This document shows, piece after piece, positions 24,501 through 32,005 of a stretch of 34,825 bases of DNA. Within the stretch, counting starts at the first letter, position 1. Each line of letters starts with the position of its first letter. The position numbers and the translations under genes were made by a program. The notes beneath the pieces are model-generated. The model saw only the letters and a program-made list of their open reading frames with translations. It was not told the origin of the DNA and made no database searches. The DNA comes from a virus. The stretch lies in IMG/VR virus record IMGVR_UViG_3300034122_000835, positions 1 through 34,825 of that record, one strand, 5' to 3'.

Positions 24501-25444
24501 TATGCGTATACAACCCAAATATCCCCATCAATAGATGTGGCGGGGGTTGCACCAGTAGTTGCGTGGATATTACGCACAACAGCAGAACTTACAGAGGCTG
24601 TAGTCACAGCACCGTTAGTTGTTGAAACAAACGCTGAAGAAGGAGTTGCCCAGGTGGTAGTTGTTCCGTTACTGGTTAGAACCTGCCCTGTAGTTCCTAT
24701 TGGAAGACGTGTTACTGACGATGCTCCTGTAGCAACAATGAGGTCTCCAGCAACTGATACTGTTGAAAGAGGAATCTTACTAGTATCGGTGGGTGTACCC
24801 CAAACTGCAGCTGTTCCGTTGCTAAGAAGAGCCTGTCCGTTAGTGCCAATTCCAAGACGACCTACTGTAGCGTTTCCAGTTCCTACAATAAGATCACCAG
24901 CAGTTGTTACGGTAGACAAAGCAATTTTTGTAGCCGCAGCTCCAGATGCAGTGCTAGTTGCAGAAACTAGGGTGTTGTAGTCTGTGCTTCCAACATACAG
25001 CACGTTTGCCGTACCTACCTTTGGGATACCTAGGTAGTCTACGTTAAAACCAAGAACATTTGAAGAAGTAAGTGTCTCAAGAAGAGCAAGGGTTCCGGAG
25101 CCTGTTTTAAGGGTAAGAGCTGTGTTTGAAGCTGTGGTTACAACGCTTCCACCATTTTTAGATACATAAGGTGCAGAGGTAACGCCGCTAACTAAACCAG
25201 CTTCAATATTTTTAAGTCTGTCTCCAAGCGTTGCCCACTTAGAGGTTGCGTTCATTGTAGTAGTAAATGTGCCTGAGAATCCAGAGTAAAGTGGGCTTTG
25301 AGCTGTGGTTGTATCCACACCTAGCGCAGTTGCAATTGCAGCTACTTCTTCTTGCAAGGCGTTTACGTGGTCAGCAATTACTACGTTTACAAGATCGATT
25401 TTTGCCTGGAAGGGTCTAACACTCTCGGGAAAATATGCTGCCAT
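24500..25444 (-). CDS. Tail fibre with repeated shaft motif
   Basis: A 314-aa fibre protein. The N-terminal FQAKIDLVNVVIADHVNALQ (helical, trimerisation-like) is followed by beta-rich shaft repeats. The unit GDLIVGTGNATVGRLGIG-TNGQALLSNG-WGTP occurs twice in a row (about 190-270), a repeat common in phage fibres. It ends with SIDGDIWVVYA. AAGGAG lies just before the ATG. It is followed at a TAATG junction by the Cys-rich appendage gene, its probable partner or tip. Confidence 0.82.
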   Translation of the reverse strand: MAAYFPESVRPFQAKIDLVNVVIADHVNALQEEVAAIATALGVDTTTAQSPLYSGFSGTFTTTMNATSKWATLGDRLKNIEAGLVSGVTSAPYVSKNGGSVVTTASNTALTLKTGSGTLALLETLTSSNVLGFNVDYLGIPKVGTANVLYVGSTDYNTLVSATSTASGAAATKIALSTVTTAGDLIVGTGNATVGRLGIGTNGQALLSNGTAAVWGTPTDTSKIPLSTVSVAGDLIVATGASSVTRLPIGTTGQVLTSNGTTTTWATPSSAFVSTTNGAVTTASVSSAVVRNIHATTGATPATSIDGDIWVVYA

Positions 25445-25458
25445 GATGCTCCTTAGTA

Positions 25459-25487
25459 ATTATATAGGCACAACGATACTAAAAAAG
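25459..25487 (-). promoter_or_regulatory. Possible promoter of the fibre operon
   Basis: TATAAT (25464-25459) stands upstream of the fibre ATG with its ribosome-binding site. The -35 position 17 nt away reads CTTTTT and overlaps the T-tract of the terminator, so the -35 is poor. It would work only with an activator or a phage sigma factor. Confidence 0.35.
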
Positions 25488-25519
25488 ACCCTCTTTGTAT
25501 AGCCTAACGGGAGGAGGGT
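25481..25519 (-). terminator. Terminator of the dioxygenase/SDR operon
   Basis: Immediately after the SDR stop, ACCCTC and GAGGGT (plus 25514-25519 and 25488-25493) pair across a 20-nt loop that has a short CCT/AGG inner stem. A CTTTTTT run follows. The loop is long, but the T-run and location support termination. Confidence 0.6.
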
Positions 25520-26184
25520 TAATACTTACTACTGTTAATATGGCAAATTTCAATCTCATTTATATTAACATGGCTTGGCAACGATCCCACCCAGTAAATA
25601 GCCTCTGCCAGATCCTCTGCAGTCAATGCCTGGTCTCGTTTTTGTTCCTGGGTATCGATAGTTGCTGGGCAGATCTCTGTAATTTTAATACCAAATTGAG
25701 GGAACTCAAGCCTCATAGTATCTATTAGGCCGCGCTCACCCCTCTTGGCGTTTGTATAGTTTCCTCCACCGCGATATGGCACCTTACCACCAAAAGAAGT
25801 AATAAAGACAATAGTTGGAGACTGTGATCTTTCCATACAAGGTACAAATAGCTGGGATAAGTACATGGGGCCAGTAACGTTTATATCATAGGCTCTTCTA
25901 AAGTTTTCTGGGGTCTCATGAATAATATTGGTGGGTGCTGATCCGCCACCAGCGTTATTAACTAAAAGGTCTAGGGTTATGTCTTTGTACTGGTCATAGA
26001 ATCTCTCTATTGCTTTAGAGTCTGTAACGTCTAGTTGATAAACCTCAACGGTATTAGATACAAGCTCAGATACCTTGGAAAGGTTTCTTGAAACAGCAAT
26101 AACCTTGTACCCATTTTCAGATAGGAGTTTGACTGTTGCTAAACCTACACCTTTGCTTGCCCCAGTAACAATAGCTGTTTTCAA
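25519..26184 (-). CDS. Short-chain dehydrogenase/reductase
   Basis: A 221-aa NAD(P)-dependent oxidoreductase of the classical SDR family. It has the TGASKGVG nucleotide loop (7-14), LDVTD (51-55), NNAG (76-79), N102, and the catalytic S130, Y143 and K147 (YTNAK). An SRN at the end of strand 2 suggests NADP(H). The substrate cannot be read from sequence. The TTG start is directly after the upstream TAA with AAGGTA 6 nt before it, so it is coupled to the dioxygenase gene. SDRs are rare in phage genomes. Here it closes an operon of oxidative enzymes and could act on hydroxylated products (speculative). Confidence 0.88.
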   Translation of the reverse strand: MKTAIVTGASKGVGLATVKLLSENGYKVIAVSRNLSKVSELVSNTVEVYQLDVTDSKAIERFYDQYKDITLDLLVNNAGGGSAPTNIIHETPENFRRAYDINVTGPMYLSQLFVPCMERSQSPTIVFITSFGGKVPYRGGGNYTNAKRGERGLIDTMRLEFPQFGIKITEICPATIDTQEQKRDQALTAEDLAEAIYWVGSLPSHVNINEIEICHINSSKY

Positions 26185-26940
26185 TTACATACCTTGATTC
26201 TTATTAAGCTCCATGTTGTTATGAATCCAGTGACCAGGAATCATGTATTTAAACCCAGACTTTACAGTGTGTGCTGTATGAAAATATGGTGGAAATGCTG
26301 GAAATATAACAACGCTATTTGCTTTTGGTTTCAATCCAAAATCAATTGCCTTATTTGCAACAGATACATCATAGTCTAGATCTACAGCTGGTGCTGAGCC
26401 TTTAGAAAAGCCATCAGCGCTAGTCCAGCCCCCATCATAATCTTTTAGCTGAAAAGAAATTTCTCCGCCTTCACAGTCATCGTTTAAATACATGACTAGT
26501 GAGTATCTTAGAGTTTTATCACCATCTAATTGATCAAAATGTGCGCCCATTCCCATACCAGTATTGTACTTCTTTATGTTAAAAGTTGGAAAAAGACGTG
26601 GCTCATCAAAATCGCCCAAAGAAGAGGCGTAATCTTTGCAAACGTTGTACATTGTGGTCATAATAGCGTTGTAAATATATTTACTTTTTTCAGCTACTTC
26701 GGCTGAATACGGAGAAAAGATTGGACTAAGCCGGTTTATTGCATTAATATCAAAAGTCTTTGTTTCTCCATAGATAAAAGAAGCATCGTTAGAAGAGGTC
26801 CAAGGGTTCCAAACATTTACCCCAGAATCCGGATATTGCTCAAGGTCATCTAACTCTTTCCAAACCTTTTTAAAAGTATCAAAGTCCTCAATAGCATCTG
26901 TATAGTAGTATGCTTTTGGATCTAAAATTTCTCTATTCAT
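26185..26940 (-). CDS. 2OG/Fe(II) dioxygenase, prolyl-4-hydroxylase-like (Lys type)
   Basis: A 251-aa dioxygenase that would use 2-oxoglutarate and O2 to hydroxylate a substrate. Iron ligands read as H134-F-D136 and H221 (H224 is also possible), and the 2OG-binding base is K231, 10 residues after H221 as in collagen P4H. The shared strand YLNDDCEGGE (151-160) is present, and the family strand VVIFPAF precedes H221. It differs from its paralogues by a 30-residue Gly/Ser/Asp insertion (about 165-200). It is coupled to the SDR gene. Substrate unknown; peptidyl proline is one candidate. Confidence 0.87.
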   Translation of the reverse strand: MNREILDPKAYYYTDAIEDFDTFKKVWKELDDLEQYPDSGVNVWNPWTSSNDASFIYGETKTFDINAINRLSPIFSPYSAEVAEKSKYIYNAIMTTMYNVCKDYASSLGDFDEPRLFPTFNIKKYNTGMGMGAHFDQLDGDKTLRYSLVMYLNDDCEGGEISFQLKDYDGGWTSADGFSKGSAPAVDLDYDVSVANKAIDFGLKPKANSVVIFPAFPPYFHTAHTVKSGFKYMIPGHWIHNNMELNKNQGM

Positions 26941-26951
26941 CTATATACCCC

Positions 26952-27614
26952 TTAGTATTTATTTTTTTCGTAGTGGTCTTTTTCTTTAATAAACCCAACT
27001 GTAACATACCTAATAGGGCCATCCCCTACAGTTCTTACTCCATGTTCATACTCTTCAGTGCCTGGAAAAATAAGTAAAGTTTTTGGTTTTGGTTTTATGT
27101 CTGATTGCTCTTTATTTTTAAAAAACAAAGTTCCATCTTTATAATCGTCATTAAGGTATAGTATGGCGGCATATCTTATAGATGGGTCTGTAGTTTGGTC
27201 TGTGTGAGCCTTTAGTTCAACACCACTTTGCATTCTTTGCAGCGTTCCAAATCCAGCAAGCTCTAAGGTAGGGTCTGCAAGTTGAACCAGGTTGTTAAGT
27301 CTGTCTTGAATAGTTCTGCTTATTGGCTCATTAACCATCCTTAAGTTTTTATCTTCCCAGCCCGCAGTTATTTCAAACTTTCCTTCAGCAACAAGGTTGT
27401 CTACGTCTTCCCTTCCAAATTTTTCCATACAAAATAGAGCAAGGTTTCTTGTATATTCTACTGACCACTCTTCATTAGGGGTGGCTTCAATTATTTTTAA
27501 TATTGTTTGCAGTTCTTCGTCGTCTAGAAAATTTTCTACTGACAGAACACCCTCGTGTAAAACTTCAACAGGATACCCACTATTTTTAAATTCTTTTTCT
27601 AAAAAGATGCTCAC
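26952..27614 (-). CDS. 2OG/Fe(II) dioxygenase, prolyl-4-hydroxylase-like (Arg type)
   Basis: A 220-aa dioxygenase. H137-T-D139 and H191 bind iron and R202 is the 2OG base. YLNDDYKDGTLFF (153-165) and LLIFPGTEEYEHGV are family strands. The distal His to base spacing is 11, one more than in the other five paralogues. The N-terminal region with VLSVENFLDDEELQTI is the usual P4H helical support. The GTG start follows the preceding TAA without a gap. Cytoplasmic, no signal peptide. Confidence 0.87.
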   Translation of the reverse strand: MSIFLEKEFKNSGYPVEVLHEGVLSVENFLDDEELQTILKIIEATPNEEWSVEYTRNLALFCMEKFGREDVDNLVAEGKFEITAGWEDKNLRMVNEPISRTIQDRLNNLVQLADPTLELAGFGTLQRMQSGVELKAHTDQTTDPSIRYAAILYLNDDYKDGTLFFKNKEQSDIKPKPKTLLIFPGTEEYEHGVRTVGDGPIRYVTVGFIKEKDHYEKNKY

Positions 27615-28361
27615 TTACAGATCCTCTACTTTATACTTATTTCCAGACGCGTCCAGCTTCCAACCCTGCTTAAGAAGCTCTTGCCACTCTGCTCGTTCAA
27701 TCTCTTGTTGTGCTCTAGTAGCCTTCATTTCTTCTGCCCAAGCATCTCGTACCTCTTGTGGGTAAGCTGACTCTTCTCGGTCATCCCAGAAAGACCCAAT
27801 AGTGTATCTTACTCCACCTGTAATAAGAGTCACTTCGTGCATGTTGTTAAATCCCCCATCAAATACAGCAAGCATTCCAACTTCTGGTTTAATTGAGATA
27901 GTTTGTGTTGGGAACTGTAGAAGACCACCTTCAAAATCATCATTAAGATATAGAAAACCTGCATAGCGGCTTCTTGTAAATGCACCCGAGTTTCCTTCAG
28001 CATCTGTGTTATCAGAATGAATTCTTGCGTATGCCCCTGGCTCCCACTTTTGTGTGTGGTACCCAATCTTACAAATTGTTTTTGGATCTAGATCGTGTAC
28101 TGAAGCGATTGCTTCCGGCATTGCTTTTTCAATGTCTGAAAATATGGTTGGAGAGAGACCAGCGTCAATAACTTCTTGATCATTATCCTGCGGCAAAACT
28201 GAAGAGTATGACTCATAAAACGAGATTGGCATCCAAGAGAGTGCACCATTCTCTGCCTGAGCATCTAGGGCTTGAATCATCTTTTTACAATCTTCTTTGC
28301 TTATAAAGTTTTTATAAACAACTATATCTTTTGTTATTCTCGTTTTGTTTTCCAAGTTCAT
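27615..28361 (-). CDS. 2OG/Fe(II) dioxygenase, prolyl-4-hydroxylase-like (Arg type) with helical tail
   Basis: A 248-aa dioxygenase with H115-S-D117, H175 and R185. FLYLNDDFEGGLLQFP and MLAVFDGGFNNMHEV are family strands. A C-terminal extension of about 55 residues (EVRDAWAEEMKATRAQQEIE and on) is strongly helical and charged, unlike the other five, and could bind a partner. GGAG lies upstream; an ATG 8 nt earlier is out of frame and was not used. It starts 16 nt after the peroxidase-like gene. Confidence 0.87.
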   Translation of the reverse strand: MNLENKTRITKDIVVYKNFISKEDCKKMIQALDAQAENGALSWMPISFYESYSSVLPQDNDQEVIDAGLSPTIFSDIEKAMPEAIASVHDLDPKTICKIGYHTQKWEPGAYARIHSDNTDAEGNSGAFTRSRYAGFLYLNDDFEGGLLQFPTQTISIKPEVGMLAVFDGGFNNMHEVTLITGGVRYTIGSFWDDREESAYPQEVRDAWAEEMKATRAQQEIERAEWQELLKQGWKLDASGNKYKVEDL

Positions 28362-28377
28362 TGTGCATTTACTCCGT

Positions 28378-29151
28378 CTAGTTATTTAAAAGGGATTTGT
28401 CTCCAGCAATTAGCTTTTCTATTTCTTGTTGAACAAGGGCGTACTCTTCTTCAAACACCTCTGGAGTTCTACCCTCTCCCAGACCAGCAGGGTTTCCCTC
28501 AGCAATTAGGGCTTCTTTTAGTGTTTTTTCAATATCGTAGTTTAATACTGTGCACTGAAACCAGTTAGCTACATACCCATCTTTATCAATAAGGTACTTT
28601 TCAAAATTTCCGCCTTGCATTGCACCATTAGAAACAGGTTGATTTAGCCAAGGAGACAAGTAGCCATCTCTATCTGGAATTCCAAGTTCTTTTTGTTTTG
28701 CAGCGTAAGCATGCATTTGATCTCTAATCTCACTGTATAGTTCATGTGTTTCTTTTCTTGGTTGTCCTAGACCGTTTACAGTGTTATCTCCCTTATAGGG
28801 ACTAAGCTCAGTAGCACTCTGATTTGGGTTTGACGACACCATCTCTGAGAACTTAAACGTGGTTCCGTAGACTTCTTGACCATATTCTTGTGAGTCTAAA
28901 CCGCAAGTAATACCTTCAGACCATTTACCCTTAGTTACTCCAGGGCCGCAGTAGTCGTTAGTAGGGATCGCAATAACTTGGAAATCATCTCCACCGTACT
29001 TATCTTGAAGCCATTGGAGAACTTCCATTTGATTAGCGTTGCCGCAGCCAACTGTAGTGTTTGTCAGCAGTGTAACCTTACCCTTAAATTGCTCTAAAAA
29101 GCCGGGGGTTCCATCAGCCGAGTTAAGTGGTATGTCATAGATAGATTTCAT
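28378..29151 (-). CDS. Glutathione-peroxidase-like (thioredoxin-fold) protein
   Basis: A 257-aa protein resembling glutathione/thioredoxin peroxidases. Its IYDIPLNSADG, FLEQFKGKVTLLTN and VGCGNANQMEVLQWLQDKY align with the GPx 'GKVLLIVNVASKCG' region. The peroxidatic Cys is C36. The second motif IPTNDYCGP replaces the usual FPCNQFG, so the catalytic Gln is Asp, and GNFEKYLIDKDG lacks the usual Trp before NF. The retained residues are Cys and Asn. C68 or C83 could be resolving. It may be a reduced-activity peroxidase, redox sensor or chaperone. It lies amid the dioxygenase genes. Confidence 0.75.
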   Translation of the reverse strand: MKSIYDIPLNSADGTPGFLEQFKGKVTLLTNTTVGCGNANQMEVLQWLQDKYGGDDFQVIAIPTNDYCGPGVTKGKWSEGITCGLDSQEYGQEVYGTTFKFSEMVSSNPNQSATELSPYKGDNTVNGLGQPRKETHELYSEIRDQMHAYAAKQKELGIPDRDGYLSPWLNQPVSNGAMQGGNFEKYLIDKDGYVANWFQCTVLNYDIEKTLKEALIAEGNPAGLGEGRTPEVFEEEYALVQQEIEKLIAGDKSLLNN

Positions 29152-29171
29152 AGTTATAGTATATCCTGTCG

Positions 29172-29858
29172 TTACGGTTGTTTAGACCCTGTATGTCGGG
29201 TAATTTCCCAAAAGAATGGGCATGTAAATCTTAAACCACTCTTGATTTCAGTAACCCCATGGATATAGTTCTTATCTCCTGGGAAGAAGTATGCAGCACC
29301 CTTTTTAGGCTTAAACTGTACCCCCTGTAGTGGAAAGTATAGCTCACCACCTTCATAATCATCGTTTAAATAAAATAAACTTGATAAGTCATAGTTTGGG
29401 AAGTCGTTAGGTGTTCCAGCATCTGGGCCTTCGTGAAGCTCTTTATCAGCATGTGGTTTTTGAAATTGACCCGGAAGCCACTTAACAATAGTTGTGCCCG
29501 TTGGGTGAACCTCTACCTTATAAAATTCCTCAATAATTGGCCTTAGTCTTTGAAATAGACCAGCAATTACTGGGGATATCTTTGGGTCATTTTTGTCTAA
29601 AGTTGGTTGAGTTGCAACCCGGTCTTTCCAATAATCTGAGTCGTAAGTAACGGTGCCATTTTCATTTGTATGGCTTTGCGTTACGTCCCAAATTGTTAGC
29701 GACTTGGCGGCTTTTTCTAAAAACTCTATCTCTTCTTGGGTCATGAAGTTCTCTAGCTCAACAATCATGTCTTTGCTATCCCCAAACCAGCCTGACGGAG
29801 TTATAGATGGAGTTCTTTTTACTACGGTATACGAGTCTTTATTTGATTCCATGCTCAT
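29172..29858 (-). CDS. 2OG/Fe(II) dioxygenase, prolyl-4-hydroxylase-like (Arg type)
   Basis: A 228-aa dioxygenase with H136-A-D138, H200 and R210. It shows KWLPGQFQKPHAD, LFYLNDDYEGGELYFP and YFFPGDKNYIHGV. Its start overlaps the upstream gene as ATGA, indicating translational coupling with the DUF6065-like gene. Relative to the Lys-type copies it has a longer loop between the HxD motif and the YLNDD strand (LHEGPDAGTPNDF). Substrate unknown. Confidence 0.87.
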   Translation of the reverse strand: MSMESNKDSYTVVKRTPSITPSGWFGDSKDMIVELENFMTQEEIEFLEKAAKSLTIWDVTQSHTNENGTVTYDSDYWKDRVATQPTLDKNDPKISPVIAGLFQRLRPIIEEFYKVEVHPTGTTIVKWLPGQFQKPHADKELHEGPDAGTPNDFPNYDLSSLFYLNDDYEGGELYFPLQGVQFKPKKGAAYFFPGDKNYIHGVTEIKSGLRFTCPFFWEITRHTGSKQP

Positions 29859-30571
29859 AGTATATCTCTTTTCGTCTTATCTATTACATTAAGTTTTAAA
29901 ACTCTTGCCTCATGATTACCTAAAGATTCTTGTTTTTCATTTACAGCATCTCTATACCAGTCTGTCCATTTTCCAGTAGTTATTAATGCCTGTGTGGCCT
30001 CCCCATAAGACCTATTTGCTTTATCCCTTAAACCATTTTCATCTTTATAGTCATAGATCTCTATGGTACTGTTATTTAGGTTAGTTAAAGATATAGGTAT
30101 AATTGTTGCTATCGGGGTTCCGGCCTTTATCACTACCTCTTCGTTTGCCTTTTTTGCCCTAATAGCTAGAGGAAGCGGGTTATCATAAAAAGACGTGCTT
30201 ATCATATTAGCCATTGTTTCAAAGTATTCACTAAAATAATTAACAGGGTTTATAGTAAGAAGGCTTGTATTTTCGTCTGTTCTAAATACTAAACCAGTAT
30301 TTAAACTAATAGACGACTGCCCTCTTCCAGAATAGGATCCTTCTGGACTAAAAATTTGAACGTGATCTGCCGTTGCATCTGTTACCCCATCCCAAATAAA
30401 TTTAATATCTTGAGAGCAAGAAAGGCTCCACCCTACGACATTTGCTTGTGTTACTGGAAAGCATCTGTATGCATGGTTTTCTGCTGTTGCGTCCATCCAG
30501 TCTCGCTTAATTGACATAGGTTGAATATCAAACAACGCCCCATGTGTCTTTTCAACTGAAATGTTAAACAT
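29855..30571 (-). CDS. DUF6065-like protein, copy 2
   Basis: A 238-aa beta-rich protein of unknown function. HAYRCFPVTQANVVGWSLSC, DIKFIWDG, GLVFRTDENTSLL-INPVNYF and VIKAGTPIATIIPI match, in order, the segments of the copy at 31238-32005. I recall a phage/bacterial family (DUF6065) with this layout, from memory and unverified. No catalytic residues are evident. The TAATG and ATGA junctions couple it to dioxygenase genes on both sides. It may present substrate or form a partner subunit (inference). Confidence 0.7.
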   Translation of the reverse strand: MFNISVEKTHGALFDIQPMSIKRDWMDATAENHAYRCFPVTQANVVGWSLSCSQDIKFIWDGVTDATADHVQIFSPEGSYSGRGQSSISLNTGLVFRTDENTSLLTINPVNYFSEYFETMANMISTSFYDNPLPLAIRAKKANEEVVIKAGTPIATIIPISLTNLNNSTIEIYDYKDENGLRDKANRSYGEATQALITTGKWTDWYRDAVNEKQESLGNHEARVLKLNVIDKTKRDIL

Positions 30572-31227
30572 TAGTCAGAATCTGCGCTATACATCTCTGG
30601 GGTATGGAACTTTTTGCTGTAGTCAAGCATTGTCACAATAGAGTACTTAGTTCCGGAAGTTACTGGCATCGCTTGATGTGGATACATAAAGTTTGATGGA
30701 AAAATAAACAGGTCCCCAGCCTCTGGCTTAACCTTTAAGTTCTGGAGTCTAAAGAATAGTTCTCCGCCCTCGTAATCGTCATTAACGTATCCAACCAAAG
30801 ACACAGTACAGTTATAAGAAAATCCATGGTCATGGTGTTCCATAAAGTGCTGTCCTGGACCATACTTAATGAAGTTGAATGCTTCCCAGTACTTTAGGTT
30901 GTTAATGTTATACGTTCTGCAGTAGTCTTGAACTGCAGGTGACTTAACATCGTATAGGTCTTGCCACAAAGCTTGAAGGTTTAAGCTAACCTGACTCTTG
31001 TCATTTTCTATATCAGTCTTCTTAAACTTAAAGTCGTTGCAGTCTCTGTACTCTGGCATAAGTTGTTTATACCCAACATACGCGGGTTGCCAAGCATACC
31101 CAGTCATATCTCCTTCTGGCTTTAGGTTAGCCTCAATTCTGTTTATAACATCAATCTCTTTCTTAATTACGCCCTTATAACGGAATATACCGCTGCCTAG
31201 GTCTTCTTTATCTGTCCATGTTTGCAT
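30571..31227 (-). CDS. 2OG/Fe(II) dioxygenase, prolyl-4-hydroxylase-like (Lys type)
   Basis: A 218-aa dioxygenase with H131-H-D133, H184 and K194. YVNDDYEGGELFF, GDLFIFPSNFMYPHQA and SGTKYSIV are the family segments. It is most similar to the copy at 32005-32712: both have HGxxYNCTVS after the HxD and SNxxYxH before K. The start is set at the ATG at 31227, with AGGGAGA 6 nt upstream. The frame extends to an ATG at 31287, but that would overlap the preceding gene by 50 nt. TAATG junction with the following DUF6065-like gene. Confidence 0.87.
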   Translation of the reverse strand: MQTWTDKEDLGSGIFRYKGVIKKEIDVINRIEANLKPEGDMTGYAWQPAYVGYKQLMPEYRDCNDFKFKKTDIENDKSQVSLNLQALWQDLYDVKSPAVQDYCRTYNINNLKYWEAFNFIKYGPGQHFMEHHDHGFSYNCTVSLVGYVNDDYEGGELFFRLQNLKVKPEAGDLFIFPSNFMYPHQAMPVTSGTKYSIVTMLDYSKKFHTPEMYSADSD

Positions 31228-31237
31228 TATATTCTCC

Positions 31238-32005
31238 CTATTTGTAGTTTCTTTTTGACCAAACTTTGTTTTGGTATACGCCTCCATCAGGCTGTCGGTA
31301 AAATTGCATGTTTTTAACTAATTTATCATACATTGTAGACTGGTCTAAAATTTCTACTTTGTGTTCCCAGTCCTCTCTTTTAAACGGAAGTACTTGAAGA
31401 TAAGGTGTTCCGGCGGGTATTGTACCCTCCCACCCCTCCGTAATAAAAAATGGAAAAGTTCCAAGAAGGTGGACATTGTCTGAATCAACGATCCCAGTAG
31501 TATTTAAAAATGGTAAGTCAAATCTGTTCATTGGTGTCATAAACAGTGCGCTATACCCTTCTGGAAGCTCTAATCCCCAAGGAGGACTCCAAGCAAAGTG
31601 ATATTGATAGTATCCCTTTGGGTGCTCAAACTGTGGCATAGGTGGTCGTTGAGTACAAAAATCCTTATTCTTAGGGTCATCAATTTTTACATCGATAATT
31701 CCCTGGTCATTTTTATAAAAAACTAAATCGCATGGTGTTTTAAAAATGTACCCAGTTGTAAAAGCGTCCATAATAGCAGGGCACGCTTTCCATGTAGGAA
31801 TCTTTCCATAGTCATCTGTTGTGCCTTCTTTAGGGAATGGGCAAACTTCTTTTGGCGCCTTATAGTATTCCCCGTTTGGCATTTTTGCAAATCTGTCTGC
31901 ATCTTTATACCAGTCTGGTATCTGTGTTTGTGTTGGTGCGGGGACAGAAATATGCTTTTTATCTATCCATGGTCTAAAAGATCTAAATATAGCTACTAAA
32001 GACAT
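31238..32005 (-). CDS. DUF6065-like protein, copy 1
   Basis: A 255-aa protein of unknown function. It has IPDWYKDADRFAK near the N terminus, then WKACPAIMDAFTTGYIFKTP-CDLVFY, WGLELPEGYSALFMTPMNRF, GIVDSDNV and TIPAGTPYLQVLPFKRE. These correspond to segments in the copy at 29855-30571, so the two are distant paralogues. A similar protein occurs in marine T4-like phage genomes as I remember, without assigned role. It begins at a TAATG junction with the first dioxygenase gene. Confidence 0.7.
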   Translation of the reverse strand: MSLVAIFRSFRPWIDKKHISVPAPTQTQIPDWYKDADRFAKMPNGEYYKAPKEVCPFPKEGTTDDYGKIPTWKACPAIMDAFTTGYIFKTPCDLVFYKNDQGIIDVKIDDPKNKDFCTQRPPMPQFEHPKGYYQYHFAWSPPWGLELPEGYSALFMTPMNRFDLPFLNTTGIVDSDNVHLLGTFPFFITEGWEGTIPAGTPYLQVLPFKREDWEHKVEILDQSTMYDKLVKNMQFYRQPDGGVYQNKVWSKRNYK

